A stretch of 64,000 nucleotides of DNA from JAKPUX01 sp964436305 (lineage in GTDB: Bacteria > Zhuqueibacterota > Zhuqueibacteria > Residuimicrobiales > Residuimicrobiaceae): assembly GCA_964436305.1 (NCBI GenBank), contig CAYTCI010000001.1, positions 117,000-180,999 of the forward strand. The letters run 5' to 3'. Shown in pieces: positions 37,493-45,762 of the stretch. Every line of letters starts with the position of its first letter. The stretch's first letter is position 1. The notes beneath the pieces were generated by a model. It searched no databases. It was not told where the DNA came from and saw only the letters and a list, made by a program, of their open reading frames with translations. The translations under genes and the position numbers were made by a program.

Positions 37493-39424
37493 TCACTCCG
37501 GCTGGTCTTTGCGGAACTGGGTCTCGTAAAGGGTGGCATAGAGCCCGCCCTGCACGAGCAGCGCGTCATGGGTGCCGGTCTCGACGATCCGGCCGCGGTC
37601 CATCACCAGGATCTGATCCGCGGCCAGGATGGTGCTGAGCCGATGGGCGATGACCACACTGGTACGGTCGGCCATGACCTTTTCGAGGGCATCCTGAATC
37701 AGCGCCTCTGACTGGCTGTCGAGGCTGCTGGTCGCTTCATCCAGCAGCAGGATCCGCGGATCCTTGAGGATCACCCGCGCCAGGGCCAGGCGTTGTTTTT
37801 CGCCGCCGCTCAGGCGGAATCCCCGTTCGCCGACAATGGTGTCATAGCCCTCCGGCAGCTCCCGGATGAAATCATGAATGTTGGCGATCCGGCAGGCCGC
37901 CTCCAGCGCGCCCTGATCCGCATCCAGGCGGGCATACTGCAGATTGGTGCGGATGGTGTCGTGGAAGAGATGGACCTCCTGGGTGACCATGCCGATCTGG
38001 GCGACCAGCGACTCGAGGGTTACATCGCGCAGATCCTTACCATCGAGGCGGACGACGCCGGCGGTCGGATCATAGAGGCGGGGGATGAGATAGGTGAGGG
38101 TGGTCTTGCCGGCGCCGCTCGGGCCGACGATCGCGACGATCTGACCCGGCGCCGCGCAAAAACTGATCCCTTCAAGGGCATAGGCGCGCGCTTGACTGCG
38201 CGGGGCGGCCTCCTCCTCCTTGCCGGCGAGCTTGCCCGAGAGTACTCCGGCGACCTGCTCCATGCTGCCGTATCGATGCACATCGCTAAGCATCTGAGTT
38301 TCGCTGTTATCGTAGCGAAAAGAGACCTCCTCGAAACGGATCTCCCCCTGCACGCGCGGCAGCACCCGGGCCCCCGGCTTTTCAGGGATGCCCGCCGGCA
38401 GATCGATCACCTCAAAAACCCGCTCAAAGCTCACCATTGAAGTCGCGAATTCCACCGGGGCATTGGAGAGCGACTGCAGGGCGCCATAAAGCTGCACCAG
38501 ATAGGAGCCGAAGGCCACGATCGTCCCGACCGTAAAGGCCCCCTTGATGACAAAAAAGCCGCCCAAACCGTAGACCAGGGCCGTACCGACTGCGCTGATC
38601 AGGCCGATGATCGCCATAAAGATCGAGCCGGTGAAGGCCCGGCGGACGCCGAGATCGCGCACCTGCGCGGCCCGCTCGCCGAAGCGTTCGACCTCGAGCT
38701 GGCGGCGGCCGAAGAGTTTGACCAGCAGCGCCCCGCCAATATTGAGCGTCTCACTCATCATGGCGTTCATCCGGGCGTTGGCCTCCATCTGGTGGCGGGC
38801 GATCTCGCGCAGCCGATTGCCCAACAGCCGTGCCGCCAGAATGAAGAGGGGCATGATGATGACGCTGATCAGCGTCAGCCGCCATTCTAGGGTCAGCATC
38901 ACCGTCAGCACGGCGACTGCCTGGACCAGCTGGGTGACGATCCCGACGATCGTGCTGCTGATGGCGGTCTGTGCCCCCATCACATCGTTATTGAGCCGGC
39001 TCATCAGCTCGCCGGTCTGGGTGTTGGTGAAAAAGCGCAGCGACATGCGCTGGAGATTGGCATAAAGCTCGCGGCGCAGATCATAAATGACCCCTTCGCC
39101 GACGCGTGCATTCAGCCGCCGTTGGCTGACGCCGATGATCCCCGAGAAGGCGGGAATCAGCAGCAGGGCGAGGGCCAACCGGATGAGTCGCAGGAGATCT
39201 CCGGCCGGGATGGTGTGGTCGAGCAGATCGCGGATGATCAGCGGGGTAAGCAGCATCAGGCCGGTCTGGGTCAGGATGAGAAGGAGGATTGCCAGGATGC
39301 GGCAGCGGTAGGCGCGCGCATAGTGCAGCACGCGTTTCAGCAGCGGCCAGGTGATCTGCGGCTTCTCGTCGGTGGCATCGATCATGCTGCGCATGCCGTG
39401 CCCCATCCCCATTCTCATCATCAT
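37493..39424 (-). CDS. ABC transporter, fused permease and ATPase (exporter type)
   Basis: 643 residues. A Met/His-rich start (MMMRMGMGHGM) is followed by six predicted transmembrane helices to about residue 320, then the ATPase with Walker A GPSGAGKTT near 433, signature LSGGEKQRLALARV and Walker B ILLLDEATSSLDS. About 40 extra residues, rich in charge (GKLAGKEEEAAPRSQARA), interrupt the ATPase near residue 370-412, between the FRYDN strand and the Walker A segment. It probably works as a homodimer exporting lipid or a drug. Substrate unknown. Its promoter faces away from the RNA unit. Confidence 0.95.
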   Translation of the reverse strand: MMMRMGMGHGMRSMIDATDEKPQITWPLLKRVLHYARAYRCRILAILLLILTQTGLMLLTPLIIRDLLDHTIPAGDLLRLIRLALALLLIPAFSGIIGVSQRRLNARVGEGVIYDLRRELYANLQRMSLRFFTNTQTGELMSRLNNDVMGAQTAISSTIVGIVTQLVQAVAVLTVMLTLEWRLTLISVIIMPLFILAARLLGNRLREIARHQMEANARMNAMMSETLNIGGALLVKLFGRRQLEVERFGERAAQVRDLGVRRAFTGSIFMAIIGLISAVGTALVYGLGGFFVIKGAFTVGTIVAFGSYLVQLYGALQSLSNAPVEFATSMVSFERVFEVIDLPAGIPEKPGARVLPRVQGEIRFEEVSFRYDNSETQMLSDVHRYGSMEQVAGVLSGKLAGKEEEAAPRSQARAYALEGISFCAAPGQIVAIVGPSGAGKTTLTYLIPRLYDPTAGVVRLDGKDLRDVTLESLVAQIGMVTQEVHLFHDTIRTNLQYARLDADQGALEAACRIANIHDFIRELPEGYDTIVGERGFRLSGGEKQRLALARVILKDPRILLLDEATSSLDSQSEALIQDALEKVMADRTSVVIAHRLSTILAADQILVMDRGRIVETGTHDALLVQGGLYATLYETQFRKDQPE

Positions 39425-39562
39425 GATAGACCTCTCTCGCTGGTGCGGTGATTGCTGCGGAACCGGTCAACGCCTGCGCGATGCTTCCCGAACCCGCCTG
39501 GCTGCCGGGGCGGTGTTGTGCCTGCGGCCGGTTAAAGTTACCAATCCTGTATCAGAGAATCC

Positions 39563-39591
39563 AGCATAAAAATTGTGCAAAATTAGAACAA
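39563..39591 (-). promoter_or_regulatory. Promoter of the ABC exporter gene
   Basis: On the minus strand, TTGTTC (complement of 39586-39591) and TATGCT (complement of 39563-39568) with a 17-bp spacer. It is back to back with the promoter at 39598 and only 6 bp away. Confidence 0.45.
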
Positions 39592-39597
39592 ATGTGC

Positions 39598-39626
39598 TTG
39601 ACATTCGCCAACTTTTGATATATATT
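39598..39626 (+). promoter_or_regulatory. Consensus promoter of the structured RNA unit
   Basis: TTGACA and TATATT with exactly 17 bp between, the best plus-strand promoter in the window and identical in hexamers and spacing to the sigma factor gene promoter. Predicted start near 39633. Confidence 0.7.
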
Positions 39627-39632
39627 AATATG

Positions 39633-40190
39633 TAACGAAAAAGCGCAAAAATAGTAATAAATCAGTGGTTCGCTCTGTTCATTCTTCGTTCGACGTACCT
39701 GGGGAAGTTGGGGCTCTGTGCTGCACGGATCGGGGCAGGGGAAGATGTGATTACGTCGGCTCTATCTGTTGCACGACACCGCGGCTGTTGCCGCTGAAGG
39801 TTAAAGCTTAGGTTCCGGTTCCAAGCTTTTCCGCATGCAGGAGCACCCACCTCATTCAGGCAGCTCTTTGGTCTGGCAGCGAGATGGTGTGCGCGTCCGC
39901 AGCACTTTCGGGCTTCCATGACCAAAGGGATTCTCGTATGACCCTGGGTACTGTCGCCATCTTTCCTTGCATCTTTCTTCTCGGCCTACTTTTCTGGCCG
40001 AAAGATTGCCTCGCCGTTGCTGCGGCGCCACCCTTTCTCATCAAGTCCTCATCTCCACATCACCCACGATTCCTCCAGGCTGGGGGAGGCCATTGGTCCG
40101 TCCAGGACCATCCTGCGCCTTGGCGCTTGTGAGGGATCCTATACAGGGCGGGGTGATCCACTCACCCCGCCCTCCTCTTTTTTCTCGTTT
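39633..40190 (+). ncRNA. Candidate large structured non-coding RNA, about 550 nt
   Basis: No recognisable gene lies between the ABC gene and the GEVED protein gene (39425-40317). A consensus promoter and a strong terminator define a unit. Within it these helices read directly from sequence: 39691-39697 with 39752-39758 (7 bp, long range); 39781-39794; 39803-39829 (9 bp, one bulge); 39864-39873 with 39920-39929 (10 bp, one G-U) enclosing 39887-39905 (7 bp); 39969-40009 (13 bp with a bulge); 40012-40027; 40072-40089; 40094-40110; 40115-40126; and the terminator. I found no RNase P, tmRNA, 6S or SRP RNA signature and no tRNA-like end. A weak ORF with a hydrophobic start (ATG 39938) cannot be excluded. 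It could instead be a long regulatory leader of the next gene. Confidence 0.5.
40145..40190 (+). terminator. Strong intrinsic terminator of the RNA unit
   Basis: AGGGCGGGGTGA (40145-40156) and TCACCCCGCCCT (40162-40173) pair perfectly over 12 bp around a 5-nt loop, followed by CCTC and six T, then CTCG and four T. Confidence 0.9.
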
Positions 40191-40317
40191 TGCAAGCAGC
40201 ACACTAGACCGGGGGTCGGGGGAGTCGCTGCGATCGACTGGCTGATGCACGAGGCCCGTGATCGGTGACAGTGAGTAATCCGATGAAGCATGACAACCCG
40301 ACAACGCAAATCAGAAA

Positions 40318-43300
40318 GTGAACACGAAAATGAAACCGTATCGATCCGCCAGACCCCTCTGCAGGACCGTAACCTTTTTTCTGCTCTTGATAGCGGGCAT
40401 AGCGCCGCTTTATTCCACTGCAGTTCCGGGCATCACGGTCGATGGCCAGATCTCGGAGTGGAACCTGAGCTCTGACTGGGCCGCCGAGATGCACCGGGCC
40501 TGGAATGCGGACAAGCCCTATCAATCCGACCTCTACCTTCGCTATGACTGTTCGACGCACACCCTTTTCGCCCTGGTCCTGACCAGGGCTGGCTACCCGG
40601 GCCTCAAGGATGCCAACTCCTGGATCAAGGCAACCGATCTGGGAAACAGTCCGCAGGTCTCCAGCGCCAGCGGCGATGATGGCGTACCTCCCGATTTCGC
40701 CTGGGTCGGCGTCGGCTTTGATGGCAATGCTGACCATGTCCAGGGCTATGAAGCCTCCTTCCCGCTGACCCCGGGAGCCCATTCGATCAAGGCCCATATC
40801 GAGATCGAGGATGGCGGTCAGCAGACCTCGGGCACGCCAACGGATGTCGCGGTCAATTATGACTGTTCTTCGGTGCCGCCGCCTCCTCCTCCGCCACCCC
40901 CTGCTCCGCTCTATGACTATGGCGACGCTCCCGACAGTTTTGGCACCCTGTTGGCGAGCAGCGGCGCCCGCCACCAGATCGTCCAGGGTTTCTATCTCGG
41001 CGCTGGCGTTGATGCCGACAGCGATGGCCACCCGGGCACCGGCGCTGCGGGTGATGACCAGGCCGAAAACGGCGACGAGGATGGCGTCCAGTTCCTCACC
41101 CCTCTGACCGTCTGTAAAAGCGCCGTGATCAAGGTTACGGCATCGGCGGCAGGGCATCTGGATGCCTGGATGGACTGGAACAGCGACGGCGACTGGAACG
41201 ATGCCGGCGAACAGCTTTACTCGAGCCAGAGCGTGCAGGCAGGTGCGAACCTGCTGCAGTTCTCCGTACCCTGTGATGCCGTTCCGTTTCAGCCGGTCTA
41301 TGCCCGCTTCCGCTTTAGCAGTGCGGGCGGGTTGACGCCGCTTGGCACAGCACCGGATGGCGAGGTCGAGGATTATCTGGTGCAGCTCAACCAGCACCAT
41401 GATCCGATGGGGTACCTCTATTGTGAAACGACCGGCGAGATCCTCATCGGCGGCTCGATCGAGGTTGCCGGACCCGGCGCGATCATGATCAATGAGGATG
41501 GCTCTGAGGGGTATTACGAATTTCTCACCGACGGCACCCCGGGCCTCTATACCCTGACGATCCATCCGCCGGCGGGTTACCCCCTGAGCACCAGCTGTCT
41601 GCCGCAGAGCGGCCCCCTGGATCCCACCGGCCAGCCGGATCCCTATGTCCTCGGTTCCGCGCCGGATGGTTCCGGCACCCATCTGAGCGATTTCAGCTGC
41701 ACCGGCAATCCCTATTATTTCAGCTTCACCCTGGCGCCGGGCGATCCGATGATCCACAACAACAACATCCCGCTGCAATGCCCGCAAGGGCCGGAAGGCC
41801 CGCCGGAGCCGCCACACGTCGGCATCCAGATAAAAAAGTATACCAACGGCCAGGATGCCGATACCCCCTCCGGACCGGTGCTGCTGCAGGATGCCGAGGT
41901 GGTGTGGACCTATGACGTCACCGGCATCTTCGCGCCCCAATCCGCAGAGCAGATCACCCAGGTGCAGGTTACCGATGACAACGGCACACCGGCCAACCTC
42001 ACGGATGATTTCATGCCAGCCTATGTCAGCGGCGATGACGGTGACGGCGCTCTCGAACCCGGCGAAACCTGGCACTATCGGGCGACCGGTCTGGCACAGT
42101 TGGGGCAGTATGCCAACATCGGCCGGGTGACGGGCCGGTTCTGCTGGATCGACTCCCTCCCCGGGGTGGATATGCCGGAGGAGGTGTGCGACAGCCTCTT
42201 TGCCAGCGACCCCAGCCATTATTACGGCGAGCTGCGCAACCAGGTCAAGCCGGACGACTTTGTCGTCGCGCTGACCTTCAAGAATGGTGCAGGCCAGGCG
42301 GTGGGGGATGTGCTCGCCTACCTGCAGATTCCCGGCCAGCAGGAGTGGAAGGTCCTGAGCAGCGAAACCCTGCAGCTCCTCTGGGGTGCGCATCCCTGCA
42401 ATGCCCTCTTCCGCGGGCTCTTCCCCGTCCCGGGTGGCAGCTATCACTTCACTTTCGTCCCGCCCGCGGGCTACCGTTTCGTCGGCGAGTCGGGGATGGA
42501 TCTGGAGGTGCCGGATGCCCAGGCCTATTATTCGGTGATCGGCCATGAATTCCTGCTCGAGCCGATCCCCGGCTTTGTATCGACGGCGGCGACGAGTGGT
42601 GCCGCGGCTGCCAATGCCCTGGTCTTTGTCAAGGGCTCACCCGCATACCGCACGGAGCCGTGGAGCAAGGCGGTCGATGGTTTGACCGAGGGCTGGGAGG
42701 GCACGGCCACGGTGCGTCCCGATGAGTCGGGTGCGGCCTGGGCACTCTTCCGCTTCGGCGATGAGGGCTTGTACCGCTTCCGTTACCTCAAGCTGCAGAC
42801 CGACAACGGCGCCGAGGATGATGGTGTCGCCGACCGTCAGGCGGTCCGTTTCGAGCTGCTGGTATCGACGACCGGCACTGAGCCGGCCGATTTCAGCCCG
42901 GTGGGTACCTTCCGGGTCAAGCATCCCGAGATGACCCGCTACACTCTCGGCACCGAGGTGACCGCCCGTTACCTGATGCTCAGGGTGACCGAGCCCAGGT
43001 GGGGCGACGGCGGCTGGATGCAGGTGGCCGAGTTCGGCGTCGATCATACCAGCCATCAGGGCGCTGTGCCGGCCGGTGAAGCGCCGGAGGCCGAATCGCT
43101 GGCAGCACTCCCGGCTCTTTTCAGGTTGCAGGCCAATTATCCCAATCCCTTCAATCCGGTGACCACGATCGCCTACGAGGTGGCCGAGGCGAGCCGGATC
43201 TCTCTGCGGGTCTACAACCTGACCGGCGAAGAGGTGGCGCTCCTGGTCGATCAGGAGCAGCCGGCCGGCCTCTATCAGGTGACCTGGAATGCAGCAACCC

Positions 43301-43377
43301 TTCCTTCGGGCATCTATCTGTGCCGTCTCCAGGCCAGCGGCTTTGCGGCCGTGCAGCGGATGCTGCTGCTCAAATAA
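40318..43377 (+). CDS. Large secreted GEVED-domain protein with type IX sorting domain
   Basis: 1019 residues from the GTG at 40318; ATG 40330 is an alternative and neither has a strong ribosome site. A signal peptide (ending IAPLYSTA) precedes an N-terminal DOMON/CBM9-like domain (GITVDGQISEWNLSSDW). After a proline run comes a GEVED domain with the YDYGDAPDSFGT and DGEVEDY signatures (about residues 200-360). SdrD-B-like and DUF11-like beta modules follow, then a discoidin-like domain and a YPNPFNPVTTIAYEV sorting domain with terminal RMLLLK. It should be a cell-surface or secreted modular protein, perhaps binding ligands. It lies downstream of the structured RNA terminator. Confidence 0.9.
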   Translation: MNTKMKPYRSARPLCRTVTFFLLLIAGIAPLYSTAVPGITVDGQISEWNLSSDWAAEMHRAWNADKPYQSDLYLRYDCSTHTLFALVLTRAGYPGLKDANSWIKATDLGNSPQVSSASGDDGVPPDFAWVGVGFDGNADHVQGYEASFPLTPGAHSIKAHIEIEDGGQQTSGTPTDVAVNYDCSSVPPPPPPPPPAPLYDYGDAPDSFGTLLASSGARHQIVQGFYLGAGVDADSDGHPGTGAAGDDQAENGDEDGVQFLTPLTVCKSAVIKVTASAAGHLDAWMDWNSDGDWNDAGEQLYSSQSVQAGANLLQFSVPCDAVPFQPVYARFRFSSAGGLTPLGTAPDGEVEDYLVQLNQHHDPMGYLYCETTGEILIGGSIEVAGPGAIMINEDGSEGYYEFLTDGTPGLYTLTIHPPAGYPLSTSCLPQSGPLDPTGQPDPYVLGSAPDGSGTHLSDFSCTGNPYYFSFTLAPGDPMIHNNNIPLQCPQGPEGPPEPPHVGIQIKKYTNGQDADTPSGPVLLQDAEVVWTYDVTGIFAPQSAEQITQVQVTDDNGTPANLTDDFMPAYVSGDDGDGALEPGETWHYRATGLAQLGQYANIGRVTGRFCWIDSLPGVDMPEEVCDSLFASDPSHYYGELRNQVKPDDFVVALTFKNGAGQAVGDVLAYLQIPGQQEWKVLSSETLQLLWGAHPCNALFRGLFPVPGGSYHFTFVPPAGYRFVGESGMDLEVPDAQAYYSVIGHEFLLEPIPGFVSTAATSGAAAANALVFVKGSPAYRTEPWSKAVDGLTEGWEGTATVRPDESGAAWALFRFGDEGLYRFRYLKLQTDNGAEDDGVADRQAVRFELLVSTTGTEPADFSPVGTFRVKHPEMTRYTLGTEVTARYLMLRVTEPRWGDGGWMQVAEFGVDHTSHQGAVPAGEAPEAESLAALPALFRLQANYPNPFNPVTTIAYEVAEASRISLRVYNLTGEEVALLVDQEQPAGLYQVTWNAATLPSGIYLCRLQASGFAAVQRMLLLK

Positions 43378-43414
43378 ATCTCATCTACACCCGCGACGAG
43401 CACCGGCCAAGGGG

Positions 43415-43447
43415 GCCCGGGAGATCTTCTCCCGGGCTTTTTTTTTA
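43415..43447 (+). terminator. Intrinsic terminator after the GEVED gene
   Basis: GCCCGGGAGA pairs with TCTCCCGGGC (43415-43424 with 43428-43437), followed by ten T. Confidence 0.87.
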
Positions 43448-43497
43448 TGAACACACCCTCTTTGCGGTGGCGCGGCGCAGTTCCCCTGAAAAAGCCA

Positions 43498-43526
43498 TTG
43501 TTTTTGACGCGCAGATGATGTACTTT
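43498..43526 (+). promoter_or_regulatory. Weak candidate promoter for the DUF1684 gene
   Basis: TTGTTT and TACTTT with 17 bp between, 40 bp before the gene. Hexamer match is modest. Confidence 0.3.
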
Positions 43527-43565
43527 TTACGCGCTATCCATTTTCCATGACACCGGAGCGTTCCC

Positions 43566-44486
43566 ATGTCCAGAATCCTTTTGTTAGGCGTAGCAGCGAG
43601 TGTCAGCCTTTTGTTTGCCTGTTCTTCCGCAACCGACAAACCGGTCGATCCAGCCTATCGCCAGCAGATTGACACCTGGCACCGCGATCGCGTCGCCCGG
43701 CTCACACGTTCGGATGGCTGGTTGAGCCTGGCGGGGCGCTTTTGGCTGCAGGAGGGGGAGAATCCCTTTGGCAGCGGTGCGGAGAATAGGGTCCGTTTCC
43801 CCCCGGGGAGCTGCCCCGAGCGGATGGGGGTTTTCATCCTCGATAAGGGGGAGGTCAGCGTGCGGGTTCTGCCGGAGGTGCGCGTGCTGACGGCCGACAG
43901 CAGCCGCGTGACGGCGATGCTCCTCCAGGATGACGCCGGCAAGGCCCCGACGATGTTGTCCTATGGCAGCCTCTCCTGGCATCTCATCAAGCGCGGCGAG
44001 CGCTATGCGATCCGCCTGCGTGACCGTGAAAATCAGCGTCTTAAAAATTTCAAGGGCATCCAGCGCTACCCGGTCGATCCAGCCTGGCGGCTCCAGGCCC
44101 GCTTTCTCCCTTATGATCCGGTCAAGCAGCTCAAGATCGTCAATGTAGTCGGCCAGGTGGAGGAGCAGCCCTGTCCGGGCGCGCTGCTCTTTACGGTCGG
44201 CGGTCAGGAGTACCGCCTCGATGTGCTCGATGAAGGGGCCAAGGAGCCCTTCTTCATCGTCATGGCCGATGCGACCAGCGGCGAGGAGACCTATGGCGGC
44301 GGCCGTTTCCTCTATGCCAACCGACCCGATGCCTCGGGCATGACGGTGCTGGATTTTAATCAAGCCTATAATCCGCCCTGTTCTTTCACCCCCTATGCGA
44401 CCTGTCCCCTGCCGCCGCCGCAGAACCGGCTACCCATCGCCATTCACGCCGGCGAGAAACGCTATGAGGAGGAGGCGACCCACTAG
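43566..44486 (+). CDS. DUF1684 lipoprotein
   Basis: 306 residues. The signal ends in a lipobox-like LLFAC near residue 19. The body has DUF1684 signatures: WHRDRVARLTRSDGWLSLAGRFWL, LKNFKGIQRYPVDP, SGEETYGGGRFLYANRPD and the terminal LDFNQAYNPPCSFTPYATCP and NRLPIAIHAGEK. The family is widespread and of uncharacterised function. It precedes kamA by 47 bp; co-transcription is possible. Confidence 0.92.
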   Translation: MSRILLLGVAASVSLLFACSSATDKPVDPAYRQQIDTWHRDRVARLTRSDGWLSLAGRFWLQEGENPFGSGAENRVRFPPGSCPERMGVFILDKGEVSVRVLPEVRVLTADSSRVTAMLLQDDAGKAPTMLSYGSLSWHLIKRGERYAIRLRDRENQRLKNFKGIQRYPVDPAWRLQARFLPYDPVKQLKIVNVVGQVEEQPCPGALLFTVGGQEYRLDVLDEGAKEPFFIVMADATSGEETYGGGRFLYANRPDASGMTVLDFNQAYNPPCSFTPYATCPLPPPQNRLPIAIHAGEKRYEEEATH

Positions 44487-44533
44487 CGTGTGGGCGCGCT
44501 TGAACGGAAACAGCTGTATACTGGAGAGGTACC

Positions 44534-45679
44534 ATGGCGTATAAAGAGATTCTCAAGAACTCACTGAAAAGCTATGATGATCTGGAACAATGGCTGACGA
44601 GTCAAAAGGCGCGGGTCGATCCCCGTCTCAGGGATGTCATTGCAAAATTTCCGATGCGGATCAACACCTATTATCTCGGACTGATCGAAAAAATGAACGA
44701 TGGCATCTGGAAGCAGGCGGTGCCGGATGTGGAGGAACTGGTCCATTACATGGATCTCAGCGAGGATCCCCTTGACGAAGAGGGTGATATCCCCCTGGGC
44801 GGGCCCCGGACCATCATTCACCGTTATCCGGACCGTGTCCTGCTCTTTGTCTCGATCGAGTGCGCGATGTACTGCCGCTTCTGCACCCGCAAGCGCAAGG
44901 TGGGCGATGAGCACAAGAGCGTCACCAGCGAGGAGATCAACAAGGGTATCGAGTATATAGCCACGCACGAGGATATCCGCGATGTCCTCATCTCCGGCGG
45001 CGATCCCCTGCTGCTGGCCAACAAAAAGCTCGATGAGATACTCGGCAAGCTGCGGGAGATCAAGCACCTTGACATCATCCGCATCGGCAGCCGGGTGCCA
45101 TGCGTCTGGCCGATGCGGATCTACGAAGACCAGGAATTCATCGAGATGCTGCGCAAACATACCCCCAAATCCCTGAAAGAGCCGCAGCTCTTCATCAACA
45201 CCCATTTCAACCACCCCAATGAGATCACCGAGCAGAGCTTTCAGGCGGTCAAGTGTCTGCGGGACCTGGGCATTCCCATTGGCTGCCAGACGGTGCTGCT
45301 CAAGGGGGTCAATGACGATACCGACATCATGCGCGAGCTGATGCACGGCCTGGGGCGGATGGGGATCAAACCCTATTATCTCTATTATGCCGATCTGGTC
45401 GAGGGAACCGGCCACTTCCGCACCGAGGTCTACCGCGGCAAGGAGATCTGCCGGGATCTCTGCGGCGCGACCACCGGCTTTTTGCGCCCCACCTTTGTCA
45501 TTGATGCGCAGGGCGGCCGGGGCAAGATTCCGGTGGATTTGGGCTATTCGGACGGTATCAGCGAGGACAAAAAGGGAGGGACCTTCACCTCGGCGATCGG
45601 CCTTGGCAAGGTCTACGTCAACGATCCGATCGAACGGGTCGCCGGCAAGCCGCTGCGCTATAATCCAAACCGGAAATAG
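44534..45679 (+). CDS. kamA: KamA-family radical SAM protein, probable lysine 2,3-aminomutase
   Basis: 381 residues. The radical SAM cysteines lie in CAMYCRFC (C-x3-C-x2-C) followed by TRKRKVG. The PLP-binding lysine region is GGRGKIPVD near residue 330. Family members include lysine 2,3-aminomutase, which makes beta-lysine, and EpmB-type enzymes; this length and the C-terminal GGRGKIP fit KamA better. It uses S-adenosylmethionine, an iron-sulfur cluster and PLP. The saccharopine genes 13 kb away give another lysine route. A GGAGAGG ribosome site precedes the ATG, and a bidirectional terminator lies after the gene. Confidence 0.93.
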   Translation: MAYKEILKNSLKSYDDLEQWLTSQKARVDPRLRDVIAKFPMRINTYYLGLIEKMNDGIWKQAVPDVEELVHYMDLSEDPLDEEGDIPLGGPRTIIHRYPDRVLLFVSIECAMYCRFCTRKRKVGDEHKSVTSEEINKGIEYIATHEDIRDVLISGGDPLLLANKKLDEILGKLREIKHLDIIRIGSRVPCVWPMRIYEDQEFIEMLRKHTPKSLKEPQLFINTHFNHPNEITEQSFQAVKCLRDLGIPIGCQTVLLKGVNDDTDIMRELMHGLGRMGIKPYYLYYADLVEGTGHFRTEVYRGKEICRDLCGATTGFLRPTFVIDAQGGRGKIPVDLGYSDGISEDKKGGTFTSAIGLGKVYVNDPIERVAGKPLRYNPNRK

Positions 45680-45711
45680 CGCAGCCCTTCACCGCGCTCC
45701 CAGCTGAAACT

Positions 45712-45750
45712 AAAAAGCCCCTGACCGGGTCAACCGGTCAGGGGCTTTTT
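45712..45750. terminator. Bidirectional terminator between kamA and the complex I operon
   Basis: AAAAAGCCCCTGACCGG (45712-45728) pairs perfectly with CCGGTCAGGGGCTTTTT (45734-45750), giving A and T tracts on both sides of a 12-bp GC-rich stem. Confidence 0.92.
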
Positions 45751-45762
45751 CATATCGCAACC

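Noticed and set aside
39662..39925. 87-residue minus-strand frame inside the RNA unit
   Set aside because: No ribosome site or promoter in the right place, and Cys/Arg-rich composition resembling non-coding sequence.
39884..40132. 82-residue plus-strand frame with a hydrophobic stretch inside the RNA unit
   Set aside because: Only a weak AAGGGA before the internal ATG 39938, no homology recognisable, and it covers several hairpins; kept only as an alternative to the RNA.
39633..40190. Known large RNAs: RNase P, tmRNA, 6S or SRP RNA
   Set aside because: No GAGGAAAGTCC motif, no tRNA-like ends with CCA, no 6S bubble pattern and no SRP helix-8 motif could be found on either strand.
40204..42546. 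780-residue minus-strand frame opposite the GEVED protein gene
   Set aside because: No signal or domain, and the plus-strand reading has GEVED and sorting-domain signatures.
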